This document shows, piece after piece, positions 7,314-16,247 of a stretch of DNA of 64,000 nucleotides (position 1 is the stretch's first letter; every line of letters starts with the position of its first letter). The notes under the pieces are model-generated. The model ran no database searches and was not told where the DNA came from. It saw only the letters and a list, made by a program, of their open reading frames with translations. Source of the stretch: Paenibacillus sp. RC334 (lineage in GTDB: Bacteria > Bacillota > Bacilli > Paenibacillales > Paenibacillaceae); the NCBI RefSeq assembly GCF_030034735.1, contig NZ_CP125370.1, forward strand, positions 2,108,001 through 2,172,000. Reading direction: 5' to 3'. Both the position numbers and the translations under genes were made by a program.

Positions 7314-8538
7314 TTATGAAGCAGTTTGAAGCCGTTTTTTGCGCATGTATATAGCGTACAGAATGCCGCCAAGCAGGCACAAGATACAAGCGAAGCCTGC
7401 CAGCAACCAGGCTGAAGCGACTGCTCCGCCACGATCCATGCTGTTTCCGAGCCATAAGGGCAGCAGAGCACCCCCCGACTCCACCTGCACCAATCAGCAG
7501 GCTGGTGGTGGATTCTTCTGTGCCTGGCATCATTTTGCTGGCAAAAACGAGTGCGATGGAAAATATGCCGGACATGCCCAGCCCCAGGAGCGCAATAAGG
7601 ACAAAGGTAACAGCAGTGCCCTTGATCAGCGGGAACACGCACAGCAGCATGGTCGCCGCCAGTGAGCTTAGGGCGACAAAGACACCATAGCCGTAACGAT
7701 CGGCAATGTTGCCTGCGAACAGCCGCCCGGCCGCCATTGCCAGCCAGAAGCAGGTAACACTGAGTGCCGCCTCAGCTTGTGTAAGGCCCAGCCGTTCAAT
7801 GAACATAGAAGGCAGGAAATTGGCCAAGCTCATTTCTGTCCCTACATAGATAAAGAAAAAGATGATAAACAGTGCCAGCAGCAGCCAATTTCCCGCAGGG
7901 CCCCCTTTAGAAGCTCCCGTGGATGGAGAATGTGGGGCCGAGCCGGAATGCATATGCTTTTCCCCACGACGCTCATATTCGTCCAATACGGCATCCAGTT
8001 TGCCGAAGGATCCCCGTAGCCAGGCTACGACTGCCACCGCTCCACAGACGGAGATAACAGGAAAGGCCAGCCGCCACCAGCCAAGGGCGATCAACTGGCT
8101 GGCAACCGCGGGCATTGCTAACGCGCCGATCCCGAAGAAGACTTCCAGACGGCTCATAGCTGCGCCCGTTCCTTCGGTAATACCGCTAATCACGATGGTG
8201 CCGATGACCGCTTCCACCATGCCGAAGCCAAAGCCGGCTGCCGCTCCGACGGCATATAGCCAACCCCATGGGGGCAGCAGTGAGTAGAGCCCTTCTGCTG
8301 CACACAGCAGTAGCAAGGCGAATACCAGCGTCCGGCGTTTGCCGAATTGCCTTGCAAGCCATGGCGACAGCAGGACGCCAGCCAGAAAACCGGAAAATTG
8401 GGCGAAGATCAGACTTCCGCCCTCCGTATAATTCCGGTCATAGTGGTCCAGCAGCACGGGCAGCAGAGACCCTACAACCACGTGCGCCAGGCCAATTAAA
8501 AAATAAGACAAGCTGCCAATCCATAGCAGTCGTTTCAT
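7314..8538 (-). CDS. MFS transporter, frameshifted near the C terminus
   Basis: Twelve-helix major facilitator superfamily permease, about 407 residues once one frameshift is undone. It starts MKRLLWIGSLSYFLIG with AGGAG 9 nt upstream. LARQFGKRRTLVF (loop 2-3) and NIADRYGYGVF (loop 8-9) are the MFS signature loops; the helix 6-7 loop is a hydrophilic stretch about residues 195-220. The frame is lost at a C6 run on the plus strand (7471-7476). Removing one base restores helices 11-12 and a stop at 7314-7316, next to the terminator. The substrate is unknown; a sugar-phosphate or drug exporter is possible. GH42 lies directly upstream in the same direction, so sugar import is another option. Confidence 0.8.
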
Positions 8539-8608
8539 GATGAACTCCTTTGATACCTGAAATTGCACTTATACCGTAAAGTGAACGATAATGTGAGGTA
8601 TTAAATAT

Positions 8609-10636
8609 TTATGATAATTCCAGCACATGAAAGCCATAGCCTTCGATGGTAACATCTCCTTCCAGGAATTCGCCGCTGAGCAGCTCATGTCCTTTTTGTT
8701 CATCCAGATGATAATTCTGTTTCTGGGCGTTATGGTTCAGGATGAACAAATACGATTTTCCATCCTTGGAGCGCACGCTGGCCTCCACACCCGCAGGAGC
8801 ACGCAGCAAGGACGGAATCCCTTTTTCCTCACAAATATAGCCCAGCAGGCCGTCCAGGAAAGCTTCTTCAGGGTCTGAAGCAACATACCATGCTTCGCCT
8901 TGACCAAAACGATTGCGTGTCAGTACGGGCATTCCCTGATAAAAGTCATCGCCATACTCCGCCAGCACCTCGGCACCTTCGCTATGCAGCAGGTCGCAGA
9001 GCAAGCCGCATTCATATTCCCCTTGTAATGCTCCTACCTGTTCCTTCAATACGATCCGATTGCGTGACTCCGGCAAAAGCGCGTCAATTTCTTCTACCCA
9101 AACTCCAAGAAGCTTACGCAGCTTACCCGGATATCCTCCGGTTGTGACCAGATCGTTTTCATTTACAATTCCGCTGAAAAAGGTGGTGACAAAGGTGCCG
9201 CCATGTTCAGTAAATTGTTCCAGTTTTTCCGCTGTACCCGGCTTGACCATGTAGAGTACAGGCGCGATAATGAGATCATATTTCTGGAAATCTGATTCCA
9301 CGGAAATCAAGTCTACCTGGACGTTACGGCGGAAGAGGGCGGCATAATATTTATGCACCTGATCGACGTAATTCAGCGCTACAGAAGGACCGCTTGATTT
9401 CTCCAGTGCCCACCAATTATCCCAATCGAACAAAATGGCTACTTTTGCGTTTACGGTTGCATCCAGCAGTGTATTACCTAATGTGCCAAGCTCGCTGCCG
9501 AGCTGTGCCACCTCCCGGAATACGCGTGTATTCTCATGACCGACATGCTCAATCACGGCCCCATGGAATTTCTCACAGGCTCCGATGGAACGGCGAAGCT
9601 GGAAGAACATGACCGTGTCTGCGCCATGTGCTACCGCCTGATAACTCCATAACCGCATGACGCCAGGCCGCTTGAGTGAATTGTACGCTTGCCAGTTTTG
9701 CTGACTCGGTGTTTGCTCCATCAGCATAAACGGCTGCCCATCCTTAAGACCGCGCATCAGATCGTGGGTCATCGCGGTATAGCTCGGTGGGGTATTAGCC
9801 CGCGGATAGCTGTCCCAAGATACAATATCCATGTGCTTTGCCCATTTGAAATAGTCCAGTTGCTTGAAAAAGCCCATCAGATTAGTCGTTATGACAGCTT
9901 CGGGGATATGCTTTTTGATCGCGTTATACTCCAGCAAATAGCATTCCAGCATACTGTCTGAATTAAAGCGTGCGTAATCAAGGGAAATGCCCTGAAAGGT
10001 GGAGTGATTCTCGCCCCAATGCTCGCTCAGATTATTTGGAGGTACAATTTCATTCCAATCATAGAAGGTGTGTCCCCAGAACGAAGTATTCCATACCCTG
10101 TTCACTTTTTCCAGTGTTCCATATTTTTGTTTGAGCCACACCCGGAATGCAGCAGCACAGTTATCGCAATAGCAATCCCCGCCGTACTCATTGGACACGT
10201 GCCACACGAGGATCGCAGGATGATTTTTGTAGCGTTCTGCTAGTCGGTCAGCCATGCTCTCCGCATATTTGCGGTAGGTGGGACTGTTCGGACAGGAATT
10301 GTGGCGTCCGCCGAATTTTCGTTTGCGCCCGTCGGCATCGACCCTGAGAATATCCGGATATCGGGTCGCCATCCAGGCAGGGTGAGCCGCAGTGCTGGTG
10401 GCAAGACACACAAAGACACCGCTTTCATGTAAACTATCGATGAATTGATCCAGCCATTCAAAATGATATGTGATTTCATCCGACTGAATTTTGGCCCAGG
10501 AAAATACGTTGACTGTGGCGATATCAATTCCTGCCAGCTGGAACATCCTTAAGTCCTCCTGATGTGTGGTGTCATCCCACTGCTCAGGATTGTAATCTCC
10601 GCCGTAAAATACTTTAGGCAGTTTACCGCTTATCAT
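8609..10636 (-). CDS. Beta-galactosidase, glycoside hydrolase family 42
   Basis: Intracellular retaining beta-galactosidase of 675 residues. The TIM barrel starts with VFYGGDYNPEQWDD. The acid/base glutamate is E150 in HVSNEYGGD and the nucleophile is E307 in FMLMEQTPSQQNW. Cysteines 115, 155, 157 and 160 form the zinc cluster seen in many GH42 enzymes. A trimerisation domain (about 395-600) and a small C-terminal beta domain follow. The start at 10636 has AGAGGTGATT upstream. No signal peptide is seen, so substrates are imported galacto-oligosaccharides or galactan fragments. Divergent from an AraC gene with a cre-like site between them, consistent with induction plus catabolite repression. 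Confidence 0.95.
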   Translation of the reverse strand: MISGKLPKVFYGGDYNPEQWDDTTHQEDLRMFQLAGIDIATVNVFSWAKIQSDEITYHFEWLDQFIDSLHESGVFVCLATSTAAHPAWMATRYPDILRVDADGRKRKFGGRHNSCPNSPTYRKYAESMADRLAERYKNHPAILVWHVSNEYGGDCYCDNCAAAFRVWLKQKYGTLEKVNRVWNTSFWGHTFYDWNEIVPPNNLSEHWGENHSTFQGISLDYARFNSDSMLECYLLEYNAIKKHIPEAVITTNLMGFFKQLDYFKWAKHMDIVSWDSYPRANTPPSYTAMTHDLMRGLKDGQPFMLMEQTPSQQNWQAYNSLKRPGVMRLWSYQAVAHGADTVMFFQLRRSIGACEKFHGAVIEHVGHENTRVFREVAQLGSELGTLGNTLLDATVNAKVAILFDWDNWWALEKSSGPSVALNYVDQVHKYYAALFRRNVQVDLISVESDFQKYDLIIAPVLYMVKPGTAEKLEQFTEHGGTFVTTFFSGIVNENDLVTTGGYPGKLRKLLGVWVEEIDALLPESRNRIVLKEQVGALQGEYECGLLCDLLHSEGAEVLAEYGDDFYQGMPVLTRNRFGQGEAWYVASDPEEAFLDGLLGYICEEKGIPSLLRAPAGVEASVRSKDGKSYLFILNHNAQKQNYHLDEQKGHELLSGEFLEGDVTIEGYGFHVLELS

Positions 10637-10680
10637 GCCAATCACCTCTATATATAAGAATAATTCTATCTTATAATACA

Positions 10681-10694
10681 AGTAAACGCTTTTA
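10681..10694 (+). promoter_or_regulatory. Candidate CcpA site (cre) between GH42 and AraC genes
   Basis: AGTAAACGCTTTTA matches the cre consensus TGWAANCGNTNWCA at all but the first and thirteenth positions. It lies 45 nt before the GH42 start. Confidence 0.5.
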
Positions 10695-10775
10695 AATATA
10701 ATAAAATGAACATGGATATAACAATATGGATCTGCATTGAGGAATACATAACCGCGTGCGCCGGAGGTGCCTTTT

Positions 10776-11612
10776 ATGATTTTAACTCCCCATCATTTGC
10801 GATTTTTTCTAACTACGCGTGAGCATTCTTTACCGCTTTTTATCGAAAGTATCGGATTTAACAGCAGGCAGGAGGATGTATCCCGGCCGGAGGGCTATCC
10901 CTGCTTTCACTGGATTCAGACCGTGTCCGGGGAGGGGGTATTCACTTTCAAGGGGGGCTCTTTCCGTTTGGGAGAACATGCCGGAGTTCTGCTGCTGCCG
11001 GGCGAGTCCCATGCTTACAGCCGGGCGACGAAAGTATGGCGAACGCTGTACATTACGTTTGACGGACCGATAGCCGCTGCTGTGCTGACTGAGCTAGGGT
11101 TGAAGCATACACGCGGGTATCATTGGGACGCACATAGTGAACTGCACAGCTTTGGAGAAAGTATGCTTCATTCTATGGTGAGTGAACGGGATTTATCAGG
11201 GCTGGACGCTTCGGCCAATATGTACCGCTTTCTAACTTTGCTGCGCAAACATGGTCAATACAGCTCTATGCCTTCCTTGTCTCATAATGTAGAACGTTTG
11301 GGGCCTGTGCTGGCTTTTATGGAAGAAAATTATGCCAGCCCGGATATCGGCCTGTCCGATATGGCGGTGATGATGAATGTCAGCGCCCGTCATTTGAATA
11401 CATTATTCAAGCAGGCATTCGGTGTGACCTCTTACGCTTATCTGATCGTCATACGTCTGCGCAAGGCTAAGGAAATGATGACTGATTTCCCGCACTTAAC
11501 GGTAAAAGAGATCGCCGAGCGCGTAGGGTTCCGTGATGTCAGTCATTTTGTGGCGACTTTCCGCAAGGCTGAAGGAATTACCCCTGAAAGGTTCAAATTA
11601 TTGTATTTATAA
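10776..11612 (+). CDS. AraC family transcriptional regulator
   Basis: Activator-type regulator of 278 residues. The N-terminal half is a cupin sugar-binding domain (FKGGSFRLGEHAGVLLLPGESHAY about 60-85). The C-terminal half holds the two AraC HTH motifs: IGLSDMAVMMNVSARHLNTLFKQ about 190-212 and LTVKEIAERVGFRDVSHFVATFRKAEG about 238-264. The ATG at 10776 is used because the upstream GTG overlaps the GGAGG site. It is divergent from the GH42 gene, so it probably activates galactoside use. A strong terminator follows 31 nt after the stop. Confidence 0.92.
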   Translation: MILTPHHLRFFLTTREHSLPLFIESIGFNSRQEDVSRPEGYPCFHWIQTVSGEGVFTFKGGSFRLGEHAGVLLLPGESHAYSRATKVWRTLYITFDGPIAAAVLTELGLKHTRGYHWDAHSELHSFGESMLHSMVSERDLSGLDASANMYRFLTLLRKHGQYSSMPSLSHNVERLGPVLAFMEENYASPDIGLSDMAVMMNVSARHLNTLFKQAFGVTSYAYLIVIRLRKAKEMMTDFPHLTVKEIAERVGFRDVSHFVATFRKAEGITPERFKLLYL

Positions 11613-11643
11613 GGGTATTTAATCGAAATACTCTTTCTTACGC

Positions 11644-11684
11644 GGGAATGCTCTTTTTAGGGAGCATTCCTTATTGTTTTTTTT
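11644..11684 (+). terminator. Intrinsic terminator after the AraC gene
   Basis: GGAATGCTC and GAGCATTCC form a 9-bp stem with an A/T-rich loop, followed by TTATTGTTTTTTTT. Confidence 0.9.
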
Positions 11685-11804
11685 CGGATGAGGGAGTATA
11701 AAATAATAGTTCATTTGTTTCATCAATCTGAGGTTCAGGTGACATAATAACATATGATCCAAAGTTCTTCTGCAAAACCCTCATCCAAAGAAGGAGTTAA
11801 CGAA

Positions 11805-13622
11805 ATGCTGAGTAAAGTCAAAAGATTACTAATCGGTCGTCCACGAAAATCGACGGCTCTTGAAGATGAGAAACTAAACAAGCTTAAGGCTCTGGCCATC
11901 CTGTCCTCGGATGCGTTGTCTTCTGTAGCTTACGGAACGGAGCAAATTCTGCTTGTTTTGATTACAGCGGGCTTCGCTGCCCTATGGTATTCCATTCCTA
12001 TATCCATCGCGGTATTGGGATTGCTGGTTATTCTGATCCTGTCCTACAGACAGACTATTTTTTCCTATCCCGGTGGTGGTGGCGCCTATATCGTCGCTCA
12101 GGACAATTTGGGCAGGGCACCGAGTCTGATTGCAGGCGGATCTTTGCTGGTCGATTATATTCTAACGGTAGCAGTTAGCTCGTCGGCGGGTACAGATGCC
12201 ATAACATCGGCGTTTCCATCATTGCATGATCATCGGATTGCGATTGCACTGATCATGATCATCTTTTTGACCATTATGAACTTGCGCGGGGTAACGGAAT
12301 CCGCCTCGGTGCTGGCTGCACCGATTTATTTGTTTGTGGTTTCGATCTTTGTCCTGATTATTAGCGGTTTCATCCATTACTTGGCAGGAGGAGCCCATGC
12401 TGCGGCACCGCAATTTGGAGCTACGGTATCCAACGTCAGTCTGTTTCTGCTGCTGAAGGCGTTCAGCTCAGGTTGCTCGGCGCTAACCGGGGTAGAGGCT
12501 GTTTCGAATGCCATTCCGAACTTCCGCAAGCCTGCTGCCAAAAATGCGGCAACTACGCTGATGATGATGGGCTTGATTCTCGGGTGTATGTTCATCGGAA
12601 TCAGCCTGCTGGCTTATTGGTATGGTGTTCGTCCAAATCCGCATGAAACGGTCATTTCGCAAATTGCGAACGCCACTTTCGGGCGTGGTGTGATGTATTA
12701 CATCATTCAGGGCGTGACGGCGCTGATCTTGTTTTTGGCGGCGAATACAGCCTATTCGGCCTTTCCGTTACTCGCATTTATGCTGGCTAAAGACAAATAC
12801 ATGCCGCATATGTTCATGGTTCGCGGAGATCGGCTTGGTTACTCGAACGGTATTCTGTTTCTGAGTATCTTCTCAGCCTTGCTGGTTATCGTATTTGGCG
12901 GCAATACGGGAAATCTGATTCCGCTTTATGCTGTAGGGGTATTTATCCCGTTTACTCTCTCTCAGCTCGGAATGATGATTCGCTGGATTCGTCTCAAGCC
13001 GTCAGGCTGGGTCGTCAAGCTTGCTATTAATACGGTTGGGATGCTGACCACGCTGTCCATTACGCTTATCTTTATTTTCACTAAGTTTAGTCAGGTTTGG
13101 ATGGTGTTTATCTTCCTGCCGCTGGTACTGTATTTCTTTATGAAGATCAATGGACATTACAAAAATACAGCCGAGCAGCTGCGGATCGACATTACGAAGG
13201 ATAAACCTATGGTCAAAGGCAATACGATCATTATTCCGGTGGCTGGTATTACACGGGTCGTGATGAATACCATCAGCTATGCCAAGACCTTGTCGGATAA
13301 TGTGGTTGCAGTATATGTAGGTGTTGATGATGAAGCGATCCGCAAGATGGAGCAAAAATGGGAAGAGTGGGATGTAGGTATCCGATTGGTGGTGCTGAAA
13401 TCCCGTTATCGGAGCATTATCAATCCGCTTCGCAAGTTCATTGATACGGTGGAGTGGAAAAAAGCGGACGAAGATCATATTACCGTCCTTATTCCGCAAT
13501 TCATCACGAAGCACTGGTGGGAAAATATTTTGCACAACCAGACCAGCTTGCTGATGAGAGCTTATCTGATCAATTATAAAGACGTCATCGTAACGACTGT
13601 GCCATTTCATTTAAACAAATAA
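11805..13622 (+). CDS. kimA: KimA-type high-affinity potassium importer (APC superfamily)
   Basis: Membrane protein of 605 residues resembling B. subtilis KimA (YdaO), a K+/H+ symporter inhibited by c-di-AMP. Strong matches include LKALAILSSDALSSVAYGTEQIL at the N terminus, the pairs PGGGGAYIV and LLVDYILTVAVS, KAFSSGCSALTGVEA, and the end FPQFITKHWW-like segment with HNQTSLLMRAYL. About 12 helices span residues 25-445. The C-terminal cytoplasmic domain (about 450-605) corresponds to the nucleotide-binding part. AAGGAG precedes the ATG at 11805. No ydaO-type c-di-AMP riboswitch is evident in the 120 nt between the upstream terminator and the start, unlike B. subtilis. Confidence 0.88.
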   Translation: MLSKVKRLLIGRPRKSTALEDEKLNKLKALAILSSDALSSVAYGTEQILLVLITAGFAALWYSIPISIAVLGLLVILILSYRQTIFSYPGGGGAYIVAQDNLGRAPSLIAGGSLLVDYILTVAVSSSAGTDAITSAFPSLHDHRIAIALIMIIFLTIMNLRGVTESASVLAAPIYLFVVSIFVLIISGFIHYLAGGAHAAAPQFGATVSNVSLFLLLKAFSSGCSALTGVEAVSNAIPNFRKPAAKNAATTLMMMGLILGCMFIGISLLAYWYGVRPNPHETVISQIANATFGRGVMYYIIQGVTALILFLAANTAYSAFPLLAFMLAKDKYMPHMFMVRGDRLGYSNGILFLSIFSALLVIVFGGNTGNLIPLYAVGVFIPFTLSQLGMMIRWIRLKPSGWVVKLAINTVGMLTTLSITLIFIFTKFSQVWMVFIFLPLVLYFFMKINGHYKNTAEQLRIDITKDKPMVKGNTIIIPVAGITRVVMNTISYAKTLSDNVVAVYVGVDDEAIRKMEQKWEEWDVGIRLVVLKSRYRSIINPLRKFIDTVEWKKADEDHITVLIPQFITKHWWENILHNQTSLLMRAYLINYKDVIVTTVPFHLNK

Positions 13623-13683
13623 ATCGTTATAATAGTCCTTGCAAGGGAAGGAAACAGGCGTTTATAGCATGAAAAATGAACAT

Positions 13684-13729
13684 CTTCTGGCCGCATGTCA
13701 TTGCGGCTGGAGGGTGTTTTTTTTTCATA
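13684..13729 (+). terminator. Terminator after kimA
   Basis: CTTCTGGCCGCA pairs with TGCGGCTGGAGG around a short loop, followed by GTGTTTTTTTTT. Confidence 0.88.
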
Positions 13730-13748
13730 CCGACATATTTACTTTAAC

Positions 13749-13783
13749 GATACGTTTTGTGTATTATAGATACAAAATGTATC
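13749..13783 (+). promoter_or_regulatory. Long inverted repeat before the acyltransferase
   Basis: GATACGTTTTGT (13749-13760) pairs with ACAAAATGTATC (13772-13783), 12 bp with one G-T pair and an 11-nt A/T-rich centre. It lies 27 nt before the start codon and probably overlaps the promoter, so it looks like an operator. Confidence 0.45.
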
Positions 13784-13810
13784 CTGAGAGAATGGATATG
13801 GAGGGTTACG

Positions 13811-14929
13811 ATGCCAGGAACCAAGGGTGAAACGGAACATAACAAGCTGCAATTTGTAGATACGCTGAGAGCGCTGGCAATTATGGGCGTGTTGCTTGTA
13901 CATGTCAGCCAGCACGTGGATGGATTAAACGGATGGTTGCAAAAGGGTTTGAGCTTGGGAGCGAAAGGGGTCGCTTTATTTTATCTGGCCAGTGCTTTTA
14001 CACTCTTTCTGTCTTTGAGCAGACGTTCGGGTGACAGAAAAGAGCGTGTCTCGGCGTATCTGGTGCGTCGTTTTTTTCGAATTGCTCCCTTGTATTACGT
14101 TATGTTAATCATCTATTTGGTTGTGAACGGGACAGGGCCCCGTTTCTGGCTTGGGGATCAGGAAGGAGTCACTGTCGCGAATATCGTAGCTCATATCTTG
14201 TTTCTGAATGGCCTGAATCTGTACTGGATCAACAGCATCATCGGTGTGGAATGGTCCATTGCGGTGGAATGTATGTTTTATCTGTGCGTGCCGTTATTAT
14301 TTAAACTGATCCGATCGATCCGGCATGCTGCCTGGTTTGTGATGGGCACGCTCCTACTGAGTTTTGGGCTGAACACGGTGTTTGCGAATGCTCCATGGAT
14401 CAGTGATCACCCGTTGTGGGGGCATTATCTGTATTTATGGTTTCCGAACCAACTGCCTGTCTTCGGACTGGGTATATTGTTGTTCCTGATATGGAAAGAC
14501 GAGCGGCATTGGAAAAGTGTGGACCGGTTCAGCGGCGTATTGCTGCTTGGCTCCATACTGTTTGCTCTTTGTGCAGGTATGACGGATTATCTCATCGGTG
14601 TCCTGTTGCTGCTGGGAGCCTATGCTTTGTATCACTGGCAGCCATTTTGGCTGTTAAACCGGGGATGGTCATGGATCGGCTGCCTTAGCTACAGTATGTA
14701 TTTGACGCATATGCTTGCTTTGGAGATTGTAAGCCAGATTGAGCTACCATTTTCCCCCGTTGTTAATTTGACCCTTATGTTTGTTATGACACTGCTGTTG
14801 ACCACAGGTTTGTCCTGGCTCACCTATTCATGGATCGAGCAACCCGGCATCCGTTGGGGAAAAAAGATCATATCACGTATGAAGTCTGTGCGCTCACAGG
14901 AAGATTCGGTCAAGGAAAGTGTTGCTTGA
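13811..14929 (+). CDS. Acyltransferase 3 family membrane protein (OafA/YrhL type)
   Basis: Integral membrane O-acyltransferase of 372 residues with about ten helices. It starts with KLQFVDTLRALAIMGVLLVHVSQH, which has the catalytic-type histidine at the end of helix 1, then FYLASAFTLFLS and YLVRRFFRIAPLYY, all hallmarks of acyltransferase 3. Such proteins move acyl groups onto extracytoplasmic sugars, for example O-acetylation of exopolysaccharide or peptidoglycan. The acceptor is unknown. The ATG at 13811 has GGAGGG 7 nt upstream. It probably forms its own transcript behind the kimA terminator. Confidence 0.9.
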   Translation: MPGTKGETEHNKLQFVDTLRALAIMGVLLVHVSQHVDGLNGWLQKGLSLGAKGVALFYLASAFTLFLSLSRRSGDRKERVSAYLVRRFFRIAPLYYVMLIIYLVVNGTGPRFWLGDQEGVTVANIVAHILFLNGLNLYWINSIIGVEWSIAVECMFYLCVPLLFKLIRSIRHAAWFVMGTLLLSFGLNTVFANAPWISDHPLWGHYLYLWFPNQLPVFGLGILLFLIWKDERHWKSVDRFSGVLLLGSILFALCAGMTDYLIGVLLLLGAYALYHWQPFWLLNRGWSWIGCLSYSMYLTHMLALEIVSQIELPFSPVVNLTLMFVMTLLLTTGLSWLTYSWIEQPGIRWGKKIISRMKSVRSQEDSVKESVA

Positions 14930-15006
14930 GCTGTAGCTTCCTTCTGCATCCGATAACATTTCGTTGAAGTGCTTAAAGAAATCTATCAAATCATTGAAAA
15001 GACCTC

Positions 15007-15035
15007 TTGAAAAGTAGGTCGCAGCCCTTTATATT
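15007..15035 (+). promoter_or_regulatory. SigA-type promoter of the Agr-like cassette
   Basis: TTGAAA (15007-15012) and TATATT (15030-15035) with a 17-nt spacer lie 67 nt before the first gene of the cassette. Confidence 0.55.
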
Positions 15036-15101
15036 CGATGTACATCCAAGTTTTTTGAATACACCGATGAGATTTGTTGGAATTGAAAAGGAGATGCATG
15101 T

Positions 15102-15734
15102 ATGCTTGAGAAGCCTGTCGGCTTTTTGCTTTTTTCCACGCTTGAAGGAGTGGCGGTGTTTACGCTCATTCTTAGTATTTTTAAAGTTAAAATGACTCCT
15201 TATGTATGGCAAGCGATTTTTGTGAACCTGATTATGAACCTGCAAAGCTATTTGCTGAGAGAAGAATTTTCCCTCACTTATCTGGTGCCTGTCATTAACA
15301 TGCTGCTTTTTATTTTTTTGCTCGCTACGGTGGTGAAAATTCCGATTGTGTGGTCAGGCATTATGACGGTTACCGGTTATTTTGCTTATGCGGTTATTCA
15401 GTCGGTGCTTTTAAAAGTGATGTTCGGGAGCCTGCCAGTCTCTGAGCTACAGGGCGGTTCCTTGAAGGGCTATCTGCTGCAAACGATAAGTGCGGTGGCA
15501 GGACTGCTCATTACATTTATTTTGTATCGAAAAGGCATCGGGTTTGCCGCTAATTTCAAAAAGCTTAAATTTAAAGCTGAATACGGCATTGTGATTACGC
15601 TCATTATTTTATCTCTCATATCCACCTCTATCGTGCTGTACTACAACGAAGTATGGTTAAATATGATGTTTTTTGCACTGGTATCGGGATTCTTCATCTA
15701 TTATGCGATTGGAAAGGAATATCGGGATGATTGA
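15102..15734 (+). CDS. AgrC-like sensor membrane domain without kinase
   Basis: Membrane protein of 210 residues with six or seven predicted helices: about 8-27, 32-50, 57-78, 83-105, 124-142, 164-184 and 188-205. Size and helix layout match the N-terminal peptide-sensing half of AgrC-type histidine kinases, but it ends KEYRDD right after the last helix, with no DHp helix and no HATPase domain. There is no remnant of a kinase downstream; the next gene, agrB, overlaps its stop by 8 nt. AAGGAGAT precedes the ATG. It may bind or help export the peptide, act as immunity or decoy, or partner with a kinase encoded elsewhere. The AgrC resemblance is topological, not motif-based. Confidence 0.6.
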   Translation: MLEKPVGFLLFSTLEGVAVFTLILSIFKVKMTPYVWQAIFVNLIMNLQSYLLREEFSLTYLVPVINMLLFIFLLATVVKIPIVWSGIMTVTGYFAYAVIQSVLLKVMFGSLPVSELQGGSLKGYLLQTISAVAGLLITFILYRKGIGFAANFKKLKFKAEYGIVITLIILSLISTSIVLYYNEVWLNMMFFALVSGFFIYYAIGKEYRDD

Positions 15735-16242
15735 AACCATGGCTTTCAAGCTTGCTAACCAGATCAAACGGACTGTGCCGGATCATCCGGCCTCCATCCC
15801 GGTGCTTAAATATGCGCTAGCTCTCATTATTAATGCTTCCATGATTATTGTGCTGACCTTAGTTGCCTCGTTCGTTACCGGGCGGACGGCAGAAGCTGTG
15901 ACGATTCTGGTGGCTTTTGCCTTGTTGCGCCAAATATCAGGAGGGATCCATCTAAAAACAGGGATGGCATGTGTTGTGGCGACCTCTGTAGCTTTTACAG
16001 CCATATCCTGTATCTCTTTACATGATTGGTGGACAAACCTCTTCACCGGATTATCCCTGCTTCTTGTCCTATGGTTTGCCCCGTCCAGAATTGAAAAGCA
16101 GTCTCGCATTCCATCCCGGTTTTATCCCCTCCTGCGACTGTTATCTTCCCTGCTTGTATGTACTAATTTTGTAATCGGTTCCTCTGTAGTGGCTGTTGCT
16201 TTTCTAGTCCAGAGCCTGACGTTGATTCGGAAAAGGAGGTGA
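15727..16242 (+). CDS. agrB: AgrB-type accessory gene regulator protease
   Basis: Integral membrane cysteine protease of 171 residues that trims and cyclises the AgrD peptide. The catalytic pair is H75 and C82 in LLRQISGGIHLKTGMAC, which fits the RxxxGGxHxxxxxxC pattern with the correct spacing of 7. Four to six helices follow the amphipathic N terminus. It overlaps the preceding gene by 8 nt and is followed after 5 nt by the small peptide gene, so the three are one transcriptional unit. A GGAATAT ribosome site lies in the upstream gene. Confidence 0.92.
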   Translation: MIETMAFKLANQIKRTVPDHPASIPVLKYALALIINASMIIVLTLVASFVTGRTAEAVTILVAFALLRQISGGIHLKTGMACVVATSVAFTAISCISLHDWWTNLFTGLSLLLVLWFAPSRIEKQSRIPSRFYPLLRLLSSLLVCTNFVIGSSVVAVAFLVQSLTLIRKRR

Positions 16243-16247
16243 GGAAA

